A stretch of 64,000 nt of DNA from Fulvimarina sp039652615 (GTDB taxonomy: Bacteria; Pseudomonadota; Alphaproteobacteria; Rhizobiales; Rhizobiaceae). Every line of letters starts with the position of its first letter. Position 1 is the stretch's first letter. Under the pieces are notes generated by a model. That model was not told where the DNA came from. It saw only the letters and a list, made by a program, of their open reading frames with translations, and searched no databases. Both the position numbers and the translations under genes were made by a program. Where the stretch lies: positions 62,001-126,000 of the forward strand of contig NZ_JBDJAC010000009.1 in the NCBI RefSeq assembly GCF_039652615.1, in the 5' to 3' direction. Below are positions 36,077-44,757 of this stretch, one piece after another.

Positions 36077-36502
36077 ATGCAGGCGATCGATAGCGTGGAC
36101 GCGATGAACGCGTTTCTCACCGAGCACTTTCCCGAACTCTCCGAAGCCATGCCGGGCCTCAGCGTCGCCGAGGTGAGCCCACGCCGGGCGACACTGAAGC
36201 TCGAGACGGAAAAGCGGCACTTGAGGCCTGGCGGCACGGTGTCCGGCCCGACGCTGTTTGCCATTGCGGACGTTGCCGGCTGGCTGTCGATCCTCACCGA
36301 AGTCGGGCCAAAGGCGCTGACGGTGACGACCAATCTCAACATCAATTTCCTGAAGAAGCCCCAGCCCGGCGCGATCCTCGGCAAGGGACAGGTGCTGAAG
36401 CTCGGCAGCCGGCTGGCGGTGACGGAGGTCTCGATCGTCAACGAAAGCGACGGCGATCTCGTCGCCCATGCGACGGCCACCTATTCCATTCCGCCGCGCT
36501 AA
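36077..36502 (+). CDS. PaaI-type hotdog-fold thioesterase
   Basis: A protein of 141 residues. The hotdog pattern has HLRPGGTVSGPTLFAIADVA, with the G-x-x-x-G-x-x-x-F-A-x-A-D helix, and LTVTTNLNINFLKKP. Family members hydrolyse acyl-CoA thioesters. It is divergent from the ECHDC3-like gene (216-base gap), and both may act on CoA compounds. Confidence 0.85.
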   Translation: MQAIDSVDAMNAFLTEHFPELSEAMPGLSVAEVSPRRATLKLETEKRHLRPGGTVSGPTLFAIADVAGWLSILTEVGPKALTVTTNLNINFLKKPQPGAILGKGQVLKLGSRLAVTEVSIVNESDGDLVAHATATYSIPPR

Positions 36503-36636
36503 TGCATTGGGCCGCCATTGGTTTCGTCATTTATGTCACAGGTGGAACACGACTGTTTGAGCGGTCACGTTAACGCTTCATTTAGCCTGTGCCCTGACCC
36601 TGTTGGCATCTGAAACAGCGAAGAGGGGAATTCGCG

Positions 36637-36729
36637 ATGAAGGCAACAAGACACTCGCCGAGCCTCGGTATCGCCGCGGCATTCATGCTGGTGGGCCTTC
36701 CGGTCGCGCTGATGATGATCGGCGGCTGA
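36637..36729 (+). CDS. Small 30-residue membrane protein
   Basis: A complete 30-codon frame beginning MKATRHSPSLGIAAAFMLVG and ending in a hydrophobic stretch with MMIGG. GAGGGG lies 9 bases before the ATG, and a perfect terminator begins 27 bases after the stop. It is a single transmembrane helix with a basic N-terminus (N-in). The complete transcription unit makes it a good candidate gene; no family is recognised. Confidence 0.6.
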   Translation: MKATRHSPSLGIAAAFMLVGLPVALMMIGG

Positions 36730-36755
36730 CCAGACCAGTTCTGAGGGGAACCCGA

Positions 36756-36787
36756 GCCGTTCCGGCATAAGCCGGGGCGGCTTTTTT
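36756..36787 (+). terminator. Rho-independent terminator of the small membrane-protein gene
   Basis: GCCGTTCCGGC, loop ATAA and GCCGGGGCGGC form an almost complete stem, followed by six T. Confidence 0.88.
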
Positions 36788-37370
36788 ATGCATCCTGCCC
36801 CGAATTCTCTCGCCCATGCCTGCCGGCGCGCACCGCATCGCGGCCGGGTTGATCGGTCTTCCTCTCGTCGGCGTCGGAGACGCCGGTTTTCCGCCGCGCC
36901 TCGATCAGGGCGGCGATGCGCCGGAGGCAAGCCCTCCGAATTTTTGTTTATTACGGCTCGCCTCCAGCGCACCGCGCGGGGTTTGTCGAACTCGCTTCGC
37001 CCGAACCTTCGGCCCCTGCCCTGCCCGAACCGATCCATGCCAGCCTCGCGCCGCGCCTTTCGGGCCGGTGAAGGGGGGATGGAGCGGCCCGGCCAAGGCC
37101 AGACCCCAAGATTCGAGCGGCTGTTGGCGTTTCACCCGCCCGAGGGCAGGTTCAAGTGGGCCAATCCACACCCGTGCCGTATTACACGAGGAGCCAACGG
37201 AGCCGCGAGCCGTCCGGGACATGAGTCCCTCCGGAAGAGACCATGCCGCAGACCCGCACCATCCGCCCGAAAGCGATCCCGGCGATCACCCGTGCCCTTT
37301 GGGCGAATGGTGATGGAAGTATGGGGGTGTGGTGTGGGATGGGGATAAGATTGTTACCGTTGAAGAACCA
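36788..37370. other. GC-rich gene-free region with a second terminator-like hairpin
   Basis: Long frames here are Arg- and Pro-rich and look like shadows. At 36922-36945 CGGAGG, a five-base loop, CCTCCG and then five T form a terminator-like hairpin on the plus strand, 135 bases after the previous terminator. It may mark a small RNA, but no promoter is evident. No tRNA, RNase P, SRP or tmRNA motif was found. Confidence 0.45.
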
Positions 37371-37400
37371 CAAAACCGCGAGTGCACGTAATAGTCGCGG
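37371..37400 (-). terminator. Possible terminator of the three-gene methyltransferase operon
   Basis: On the minus strand CCGCGA, a 13-base loop, TCGCGG and TTTTG follow the last gene of the operon by about 50 bases. The stem is short, so confidence is modest. Confidence 0.4.
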
Positions 37401-37451
37401 AAACAAAACCCTTCGAATGTCTCACCCGCATCGCCTTATCCAGATTGGTAT

Positions 37452-38420
37452 CTAAAACGCTGTTTCGATATATTTCGGAACAAATCTCGCGATGCGTTCA
37501 TATTCTTCGAGAGTGCCGCGCTCGATACCCAACTGTTGCAACCTTCTTGAATAGCCGTCCTGCTTAGTCATATCACTCTTGTGCAATAAAATTCTCTCCA
37601 GCTCTGTAAAATTAAACTGCGGAATTCTATAAAACTCCCTCTCCTTCCCTTTGTATATCGGGGACATTTTCGCGCGCACTGCACGCCCCAACTTGGCTGC
37701 GCTGCCGGATTTTCTTTTACCGAATACACCGCCTATCGTACACATATTGGCGCTATCCGCATAAATAATCTTAAGATGAATATTGAATATTCCATCCTGC
37801 CTTCGTGTTGCAAAACTGTTCCTCAGCATCTTAGACAGAAGAATCCCACTGACCGTCGGAAAGTTCTTGTCATTGAAATTGTTCGCTGGCAAGCTGGCAA
37901 TAAGGCTCTTCATTGCAGGAAATTTTGACCGAATCACATCTTTTCGCTGTCGATCGCTTTTCCTGCCCGTTCCTGCTGGTGGCTCAGCACAAATTGTAAA
38001 GAAGACCACATCACCCGCCTTAGCATTCTCAGCGAGCGAATTTGTCAATTCCGCGACTGACGGAGATATTGTGGACTCAAGATCAACCCAAAATACTGTG
38101 TTTCTTGTCGTCTCATCCACCAATAAAAAATCCGAAAACTCCCCCTCGTGCATCCTAATTCCATGAAATGGCTTGTTGAACTTGCACCGATTGAATATAT
38201 CATGGTCCCGTTCTACACTTACATAGTCAGAGAAACCTATGTATCTCTCCATCATTTGGAAATCAATAAATTTAGTTCCGCCAAAACCCACATAACGGTA
38301 GTCAGAGATTGTAAAACCGGACTGACGAGCCAAGCCGAGATATTCAACTATGGCTCGCCTCTCGATTTGCTTCTCCGGCCGAACATCATAAGCGATGAAC
38401 GAAGCGGTCGACTTAGCCAT
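37452..38420 (-). CDS. Rossmann-like protein of unknown function in a methyltransferase-ATPase operon
   Basis: A protein of 322 residues from the ATG at 38420, which overlaps the upstream stop by one base (TGATG); a TTG three bases earlier is possible. The N-terminal part reads YDVRPEKQIERRAIVEYLGL, then YRYVGFGGTKFIDFQMMERY and YVSVERDHDIFNRCKFN. A FWVDLE strand follows. The order (glycine loop, acidic strand end, later Asp strand) resembles a SAM-methyltransferase-like Rossmann fold. The C-terminal half (about 150-322) is basic and matches nothing I know. It could be an effector, a second methyltransferase or a DNA-binding partner. Confidence 0.7.
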   Translation of the reverse strand: MAKSTASFIAYDVRPEKQIERRAIVEYLGLARQSGFTISDYRYVGFGGTKFIDFQMMERYIGFSDYVSVERDHDIFNRCKFNKPFHGIRMHEGEFSDFLLVDETTRNTVFWVDLESTISPSVAELTNSLAENAKAGDVVFFTICAEPPAGTGRKSDRQRKDVIRSKFPAMKSLIASLPANNFNDKNFPTVSGILLSKMLRNSFATRRQDGIFNIHLKIIYADSANMCTIGGVFGKRKSGSAAKLGRAVRAKMSPIYKGKEREFYRIPQFNFTELERILLHKSDMTKQDGYSRRLQQLGIERGTLEEYERIARFVPKYIETAF

Positions 38421-39730
38421 CAATCAATCTCGTTTTCGCGGAAATAGTCGTAGGTATATCTTCCGACGTCGCTATTGGACATAGATCTGTTTCCGATAGC
38501 CTCCTTCACGGCTACCAACTCTTTTTTGTCTACTCTGTATTGTATCGACGTAGTGGGACTGGATTTTCTGACTGGAGCTTTGAAAGTCGTAGCCGCACCA
38601 GATGGAGAAAGGCGCACAGCAGAAGACTCGCCGATCGCATCAGATAGCTCATCTGTTGTTATCGTTGTGCCATCCTCTTGATATCGACTATCAAGGAACC
38701 GTGTAACCTGCCTTCCGACGTCGGCCATACGTTTAAGAGTGCGCTGCCATATAAGATTATCGGTATTCACGCCCAATTTTGTTGTTGTCCATGGAAGAGC
38801 CTCTGGTTGGTCTGATGCGAAAAATACAAGCCCGACAAAAGGCCGATGTTTAGGCTGAAAAGATGGAAGGTAACCATCTATACCCCACCCGGTTAATGCA
38901 TTTTTATCGTAAGAAATGACAGCCCGACCGTTGCAGTAAACATTCCAACCGGCGCGGTCTGCAACGTATCGCTTATCCAACGGAGTTCCTAGCCCAGCCA
39001 TAATAGTGACCGACACGTTATCAACCGTAAAGGAGTCAGTCGCCTTATTTGTACTAATTGTAGCCTGCCTTGATGGAACCTTCTCTTTGTTTATATATAC
39101 ATTTACAATCTTCGCGGTGAAAAAAGAATAGGCAACGGAAACGCGCCGTTTTAGTTCTTCGATGAACGCGGTATCTTCCAACCTAGAGGCCACTGCCGTA
39201 TAGATACCAGAGATGGTGATTTTAGTCGTCCCTTTCTCTGAAGGCAATCTAGGGGCGATAGGAAATGTCCAAGGCTGCTCAGTATCTTTTTCCCATTTCA
39301 TCACGTCTAGGTTCATTGAGAAGCCTCCCGACGGATGCTCGGAAATGATCTCTACATGTCGGCCTAATTTAAATAACGCACGCTTTAGTCCAATACCATA
39401 AACACTTAACGAGTCTTCGTGATGGGAGTCTTCATCACGAGCGCCAAAAATAAATACTTCGTTTTGAGCGTGATCCAGAGCGATGCCGCCGCAGTCGTCA
39501 TTTATCTCTATTGCATTGGGAAGAATTTTGATGTTGACCGAGAATTGCGGTACAATATTGCTCTCCAGAACAGCAATGTACGCCGAAGCCTTTTTGTCAT
39601 CAACCGCTTTGGCTTTGAGTGCAGCGTTTATTGAATTATCAATCAGATCAAGAAACGCATCCGCTAGACTAATGTCCCGCGTCAAAAGCGAGATGAAGAG
39701 TCGCTTTTCAGCATGCGCCTTAGCTTTCAT
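38420..39730 (-). CDS. GHKL ATPase, MORC/MutL/Hsp90-like
   Basis: A protein of 436 residues. The Bergerat ATP fold is clear: N-box FLDLIDNSINAAL (residues about 27-39), G1 box INDDCGGIAL (about 74-83), G2 box SVYGIGLKRALFKLG (about 108-122), and a later GTTKITISG. A second domain (about 190-330) resembles the transducer region of MutL-type proteins. The C-terminus is Ser/Thr-rich, then helical. Related ATPases occur in prokaryotic restriction-modification islands and in eukaryotic MORC proteins. Its start overlaps the methyltransferase stop by four bases. Composition is AT-rich. Confidence 0.82.
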   Translation of the reverse strand: MKAKAHAEKRLFISLLTRDISLADAFLDLIDNSINAALKAKAVDDKKASAYIAVLESNIVPQFSVNIKILPNAIEINDDCGGIALDHAQNEVFIFGARDEDSHHEDSLSVYGIGLKRALFKLGRHVEIISEHPSGGFSMNLDVMKWEKDTEQPWTFPIAPRLPSEKGTTKITISGIYTAVASRLEDTAFIEELKRRVSVAYSFFTAKIVNVYINKEKVPSRQATISTNKATDSFTVDNVSVTIMAGLGTPLDKRYVADRAGWNVYCNGRAVISYDKNALTGWGIDGYLPSFQPKHRPFVGLVFFASDQPEALPWTTTKLGVNTDNLIWQRTLKRMADVGRQVTRFLDSRYQEDGTTITTDELSDAIGESSAVRLSPSGAATTFKAPVRKSSPTTSIQYRVDKKELVAVKEAIGNRSMSNSDVGRYTYDYFRENEID

Positions 39731-40641
39731 AGCTTTATCTCCTCTTCAACGATAAATGGATCCCTGGCGACCGTCGAACGAGGATTGGGCTCGTAGATTG
39801 GCTTTTCGAGCGGCCGGAAACCTAATTTGCCTTCCTCCCACTGCCGAAAGCGACGTTCCGCAGTTTGGCAAAAAGCGCCACTGAGTTCTGCTCCGATAAA
39901 TCTTCGCCCCTCAATCACCGCCGCGAGGCCCGCACTTCCCGACCCGCTAAACGGATCGAAGATTACTCCAGCAGCTGGCGAAAGGGCACGAATTAATCTT
40001 TGAGCCAAGGCGATGGGAAACTGGCATGGGTGGTCTGTTTTCTCCACATGATTTGCCTTCACGTTTGGAATTTCCCAAACATCTCCCGGATTCTTCCCCA
40101 AAGGATTACTGCTCCACTGACCCTTATTGGGGCCTTTATAGTACTTCTTACCGCGGTATTTTTGCGGCACCCGAACAGCATCTAAGTCGAAGAAATATCT
40201 TTCGCTTTGAGTAAACCACAAAACACTTTCATGACGCCCACTAAAACGGCGGGCCGAGTGCACCCCATGGCCAAAACTCCATATTATTCGATTTCTTAAT
40301 TTTATTCCTGGTACTTGATTGAAAGCACTGTAAGCTAGAAAGTCAAGCGGAACGCAGACGCCGCCCTTTACATGATGCCCGACCTGCCAGGCAATACTTC
40401 CATCAATCTTTGTCACCCGAGCGATTTCAGGCGCAATTCGCGAGTGATCTTTTACAAAATCATCTACCTTATAGGATGTATCATAGGATTTGCCCATAAA
40501 ATAGGGTGGCGAGGTAAGGGTTAGATCGAGATAATGGTCATCCATCGCCTCAATCAAATCGAGGCAACTGCCATTGAATAAGACGAATGGCGCTCCTTCT
40601 CTCGAGGCAAGAAGGGCCTTATCGGCGTTTTTAGTTATCAT
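39727..40641 (-). CDS. DNA methyltransferase, beta class (N4-cytosine or N6-adenine)
   Basis: A protein of 304 residues. Motif IV is LTLTSPPYFMGKSYD near the N-terminus, and motif I is FDPFSGSGSAGLAAVIEGRR near the C-terminus. That order defines the beta group of site-specific DNA methylases; SPPY is more often N4-cytosine but does not exclude N6-adenine. No restriction endonuclease is adjacent. It leads the coupled operon with the GHKL ATPase. The start lacks a clear Shine-Dalgarno. The 126 bases before uvrB should contain the promoter. Confidence 0.88.
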   Translation of the reverse strand: MITKNADKALLASREGAPFVLFNGSCLDLIEAMDDHYLDLTLTSPPYFMGKSYDTSYKVDDFVKDHSRIAPEIARVTKIDGSIAWQVGHHVKGGVCVPLDFLAYSAFNQVPGIKLRNRIIWSFGHGVHSARRFSGRHESVLWFTQSERYFFDLDAVRVPQKYRGKKYYKGPNKGQWSSNPLGKNPGDVWEIPNVKANHVEKTDHPCQFPIALAQRLIRALSPAAGVIFDPFSGSGSAGLAAVIEGRRFIGAELSGAFCQTAERRFRQWEEGKLGFRPLEKPIYEPNPRSTVARDPFIVEEEIKL

Positions 40642-40767
40642 ATTTCATGCCATGATTCGCTTACGCCGACAGTACAATCTCAAGCTGTCTCTATCTAGAG
40701 TCGTTTTAGGGGTAAAGCACCTACAATCTCGTTCCTCAATGGTTCGAGTTTACGCCACTAGATAAAT

Positions 40768-43700
40768 TTACCGCCCCGGACGCCCCGTCTTCGTCGGCCT
40801 GCGCTTCCGCCGCTTCTCGTCGCCCTCGTCCTCGTAGCTCCCGCGGCCGATGCGTTCGCGGCGGATGGGGGCGGCGGCGTTTTCGGGGGTGGGGCGCTTG
40901 GGGGCTTCCGGCTTCTTCGGCTTGGCCTTGTCCACCGGCTTTTCCGTGCGGCCGACGGTCATCTCGTCGAGAGAGTTCTTGCGGAACAGGGAGCGGCCGC
41001 TCGTCGGCTCCTCCGAGGACGATTCCTCGCCCTTGATCCGCGAGGCAATGGGTTCGCCGCCGGGCCCGAAGACCGGATTGCGGCGGTTGGAGGCCGGGGT
41101 CGCGGTGTCCGTGCCGGGGCCCATGTCGTCGAGAGACGGCTTGCGGAACAGGGAGGCCGGGGCTTCGACCTCACCCGAGCCACGGGGTTTCAGCGGTTCG
41201 CCGCGCGGGCCGAAGCGTTCGCCGCCGGCGGGTGAGCGGTCGCGCTTGGCTTGTCTGCCGTATTTCGACTTGCCGGAGGCCGGCGACATCGCCTCCTCTT
41301 CCATTTCGATGGCGGCGGACAGGGGGTCGGCTTCCTCGACGGCGTTCTTGCCACCGCTCTTCCGGCCTTTTCCGCCACCCTTGGAAGGTGATGGCGATCC
41401 GGCGTCGGGGCCGTATTCCAGCTCCTTCGCCTGCAGCTTCTTGATCTCGTCGCGGAGTTTCGCGGCCTTTTCGAAGTCGAGATCGGCGGCAGCGCCACGC
41501 ATCTCCTTTTCCAGATGCTCGATATGGGCGCGCAGATTGTTGCCGACGAAGGCGCCGGAATCCTCAGAAACCCCGCCGGTATCCACCCGGACGTGATCCT
41601 TCTCGTAATAGCTGTCGAGAATATCGGCGATCTTGGCCTTCACGCTAGCCGGCGTGATGCCGTGCTCGGTGTTGTAGGCGAGCTGCTTTTCCCGCCGCCG
41701 GTCGGTTTCCGCAATGGCGCGCTCCATGGAGCCGGTCTTGTTGTCGGCGTAGAGGATCACCTTGCCGTCGACGTTACGCGCCGCGCGGCCGATGGTCTGA
41801 ATGAGGGAGGTTTCCGAGCGCAGAAACCCCTCCTTGTCGGCATCGAGAATGGCGACGAGGCCGCATTCGGGAATGTCCAGCCCCTCGCGCAACAGGTTGA
41901 TGCCGACGAGGCAATCGAACGCGCCGAGGCGGAGATCGCGGATGATCTCGATGCGCTCCAGCGTGTCGATGTCCGAATGCATGTAGCGCACGCGGATGCC
42001 CTGCTCGTGGAGATATTCCGTCAGATCCTCCGCCATGCGCTTGGTGAGGACCGTGCAGAGGACGCGGTAGCCCTTCTCGACGGTTTCGCGGATCTCGCCG
42101 AGAAGATCGTCCACCTGGGTGCGGGCCGGGCGGATCTCGACCGGGGGATCGGTGAGGCCGGTGGGGCGGATGACCTGCTCGGCGAAGACGCCGCCGGCCT
42201 GCTCCATCTCCCAGGTGGAGGGGGTGGCCGAGACCGCGACGGTCTGCGGGCGCATGGCGTCCCACTCCTCGAAGCGAAGCGGGCGGTTGTCCATGCAGGA
42301 CGGCAGGCGGAAGCCGTATTCGGCGAGCGTCGCCTTGCGGCGGAAGTCGCCGCGATACATGGCGCCGATCTGGGGCACGGTGACGTGAGACTCGTCGATG
42401 AAGACGAGGGCGTTGTCGGGCAGATATTCGAAGAGGGTCGGCGGCGGATGGCCGGGCTGGCGGCCCGTGAGATAGCGCGAATAGTTCTCGATGCCGGGGC
42501 ATGAGCCGGTGGCCTCGATCATCTCGATGTCGAAGCGGGTGCGCTGTTCCAGCCGCTGGGCTTCCAAGAGGCGGCCGGCCTTTTCGAGCTCGGCGAGGCG
42601 GTGCTTCAGCTCTTCCTTGATGTGCTTGATCGCCTGATTGAGCGTCGGGCGCGGCGTGACATAGTGGGAGTTGGCGTAGATCTTCACCGACTTCAGATCG
42701 TCGGTCTTCCTGCCCGTCAGCGGATCGAATTCCTGAATGCTCTCGATTTCGTCGCCGAACATGGAGATGCGCCAGGCGGCATCCTCAAGGTGGGCCGGGA
42801 AGATCTCGATGGTATCGCCGCGCACGCGAAACGAGCCGCGCTGAAAATCCATATCGCGGCGCTTGTATTGCTGGGAGACGAGATCGGCGAGGAGCTGGCG
42901 CTGGTCCAGCCGGTCGCCGACCGACATCTGGAAGGTCATGGCGGTGTAGGTTTCGACCGAGCCGATACCGTAGATGCAGGAGACCGAGGCGACGATGATG
43001 CAGTCGTCCCGCTCCAGAAGCGCACGGGTGGCGGCGTGGCGCATCCGGTCGATCTGCTCGTTGATCGAGGATTCCTTCTCGATATAGGTGTCCGAGCGCG
43101 GGACGTAGGCCTCCGGCTGGTAGTAGTCGTAATAGGAAACGAAGTATTCGACCGCATTGTCCGGGAAGAAGGACTTGAACTCGCCATAGAGCTGGGCGGC
43201 GAGCGTCTTGTTGGGCGCAAGGATCAGCGCCGGGCGCTGGGTGCGCTCGATGACATTGGCGACGGTGAAGGTCTTGCCCGAGCCGGTGACGCCGAGAAGC
43301 ACCTGCGTCTTGTCCTCGTCGGCGATGCCGGAGACGAGATCCTCGATCGCCGTCGGCTGGTCGCCCATGGGCGTGTAGTCCGAGGCGATGCGGAATTTCA
43401 CGCCGCCTTCGGACTTGTCGGGCCGCGCCGGGCGATGGGGCAGCCAGACCTCGCCGTTCTTGATCAGCGGGTTGCCCTCGGAGATCAGCTTGGTGAGCGC
43501 CTCGACAGTCGCGGTGACGGCGCCTTCCGGCAGGCTCTTGGCGTCTTCAAGCGAGACATCCATGCCGGCGACGGGATTGAGGCCGGCGGCAGCGCGCTTT
43601 TTGGGGTCGGTCGTGCCCCCCATGGAGGTGCCGCGCGCCGATCTCATCGGCTTCTGCTTCTGGTTCGCGCTATCGGCGGGCTTGGATTTCTTCGGCTTGG

Positions 43701-44001
43701 CATCGCGCGCGGACGTCTTCGGCTTGGCGTCGGCATCCTTAGGCGAGGCCTCCGGATCGTCGGCCGTACGCTCTGCGCGCGTTTCGGCGGTCTTCGCGAT
43801 TTCCTCCGCCCAGGAGCCGATCGGGCCGGAAAAGGCTTCCGAGGCGTCGAATTCAGCCTGCGGCGCTTCGCCGAAACCATCGGGCGAACCACGGCGCGCC
43901 GGGCGCGTGGGATCGAACGCCGCCTCCTCGTCGAACCCCTCAGGTTCGGAGGAGCGGGACGCGGGCTTGCGCGACGGGGAGGTGCGGGATCGGGAGGCCA
44001 T
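40768..44001 (-). CDS. uvrB: UvrABC system protein B with long N- and C-terminal extensions
   Basis: A protein of 1077 residues against about 670 in E. coli. The core (about 205-870) has Walker A LGVTGSGKTFT, the hairpin region YYDYYQPEAYVP, helicase motifs LVGINLLREGLDIPE and QTIGRAARN, and the UVR motif ending near 870. The N-terminal 200 residues are charged and low-complexity. The C-terminal 200 hold two copies of a unit with SLFRK-x-SLD-x-M preceded by an FGP-x-GEP block. UvrB verifies damage in nucleotide excision repair. Extensions are usual in Rhizobiales but these are long. Confidence 0.95.
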   Translation of the reverse strand: MASRSRTSPSRKPASRSSEPEGFDEEAAFDPTRPARRGSPDGFGEAPQAEFDASEAFSGPIGSWAEEIAKTAETRAERTADDPEASPKDADAKPKTSARDAKPKKSKPADSANQKQKPMRSARGTSMGGTTDPKKRAAAGLNPVAGMDVSLEDAKSLPEGAVTATVEALTKLISEGNPLIKNGEVWLPHRPARPDKSEGGVKFRIASDYTPMGDQPTAIEDLVSGIADEDKTQVLLGVTGSGKTFTVANVIERTQRPALILAPNKTLAAQLYGEFKSFFPDNAVEYFVSYYDYYQPEAYVPRSDTYIEKESSINEQIDRMRHAATRALLERDDCIIVASVSCIYGIGSVETYTAMTFQMSVGDRLDQRQLLADLVSQQYKRRDMDFQRGSFRVRGDTIEIFPAHLEDAAWRISMFGDEIESIQEFDPLTGRKTDDLKSVKIYANSHYVTPRPTLNQAIKHIKEELKHRLAELEKAGRLLEAQRLEQRTRFDIEMIEATGSCPGIENYSRYLTGRQPGHPPPTLFEYLPDNALVFIDESHVTVPQIGAMYRGDFRRKATLAEYGFRLPSCMDNRPLRFEEWDAMRPQTVAVSATPSTWEMEQAGGVFAEQVIRPTGLTDPPVEIRPARTQVDDLLGEIRETVEKGYRVLCTVLTKRMAEDLTEYLHEQGIRVRYMHSDIDTLERIEIIRDLRLGAFDCLVGINLLREGLDIPECGLVAILDADKEGFLRSETSLIQTIGRAARNVDGKVILYADNKTGSMERAIAETDRRREKQLAYNTEHGITPASVKAKIADILDSYYEKDHVRVDTGGVSEDSGAFVGNNLRAHIEHLEKEMRGAAADLDFEKAAKLRDEIKKLQAKELEYGPDAGSPSPSKGGGKGRKSGGKNAVEEADPLSAAIEMEEEAMSPASGKSKYGRQAKRDRSPAGGERFGPRGEPLKPRGSGEVEAPASLFRKPSLDDMGPGTDTATPASNRRNPVFGPGGEPIASRIKGEESSSEEPTSGRSLFRKNSLDEMTVGRTEKPVDKAKPKKPEAPKRPTPENAAAPIRRERIGRGSYEDEGDEKRRKRRPTKTGRPGR

Positions 44002-44091
44002 GGCGGAACATATAGAGACCGAACGGCCGCTATGGAAGGCGGGAAACCGGTCTACGCCATGCGGCGCAAGCGCACCGCCGCATGGCGCGCG

Positions 44092-44733
44092 TCAATCGCG
44101 GGCGGTGAGCAGCCAGGCCGCCTCGTCGACCTCGGCGTGGCGCTTCAGGCCGCCGGGAATGCGGCCCTGTTCGAGAAGCTCCGTCTGGTAGCGCGCGCCG
44201 TAGCAGCGCTCGATCTCCGCCGCATCCACGGAAAAGGGCGGACCATCGAACAGGCGCTGGTCGTAGTCGAAGGACAGGAGCAGTTGTCGTGTCGCGCCGG
44301 TGATGTCCGCGAGATGGGCGGCGTAGCGGCTGCGCATCTCGGCAGGCAAGGCCACGAGGGCGGCGCGGTCATAGATCGCGTCGACGGGCCCAAGCTGCTC
44401 CGCCGTCAGGGCGAAGACGTCGCCGACGAAGATTTCGATTTTCGGTGCGCTGTAGCGGGTCAGCTCACCGTCCTGCCCGATGGTCGGCTCGATCCCGAGA
44501 TCGGCGAAGAGCTGGCCGATGGCGACCGCGCTCAAGTCGATCCCGACAAGGTGGAAGCCCCGGTCGAGCAGCCAGTGGATGTCGATCGTCTTGCCGCAGA
44601 GCGGCAGGAAGACGCGCGCGCCCTCGCCGAGGCGGAGCGCTTCGACATGCTTGGTGAGGAGCCGGTTGGGCCGGCCCTCATGAAACGCGGTTTCGCCCTT
44701 GTCCCAGCGCTCGTGCCAAAAATCCGCTTCCAT
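44092..44733 (-). CDS. tpm: Thiopurine S-methyltransferase-family protein
   Basis: A protein of 213 residues. FWHERWDKGETAFHEGRPN is the bacterial TPMT N-terminus, followed by the SAM-binding VFLPLCGKTIDIHWL and GIDLSAVAIGQ, and YDRAALVALP. Such enzymes methylate thiols, and in bacteria also selenium or tellurium compounds. A strong GAGGGAGG site precedes the ATG at 44733. It lies between uvrB and the aminotransferase gene on the same strand. Confidence 0.9.
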   Translation of the reverse strand: MEADFWHERWDKGETAFHEGRPNRLLTKHVEALRLGEGARVFLPLCGKTIDIHWLLDRGFHLVGIDLSAVAIGQLFADLGIEPTIGQDGELTRYSAPKIEIFVGDVFALTAEQLGPVDAIYDRAALVALPAEMRSRYAAHLADITGATRQLLLSFDYDQRLFDGPPFSVDAAEIERCYGARYQTELLEQGRIPGGLKRHAEVDEAAWLLTARD

Positions 44734-44757
44734 GTCCGGCCTCCCTCGCGCGCCTGT

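Noticed and set aside
36788..37348. A 186-codon plus-strand frame in the gap before the methyltransferase operon
   Set aside because: Arg- and Pro-rich composition, no domain, no ribosome site, and a terminator-like hairpin inside it.
40735..40765. A tRNA-like T-loop word GGTTCGAGT beside uvrB
   Set aside because: No acceptor, D or anticodon stems could be paired around it, so it is not a tRNA or a credible attachment site.
37372..40767. Attachment-site direct repeats around the methyltransferase operon
   Set aside because: Both flanks were read and no shared direct repeat or integrase was found.
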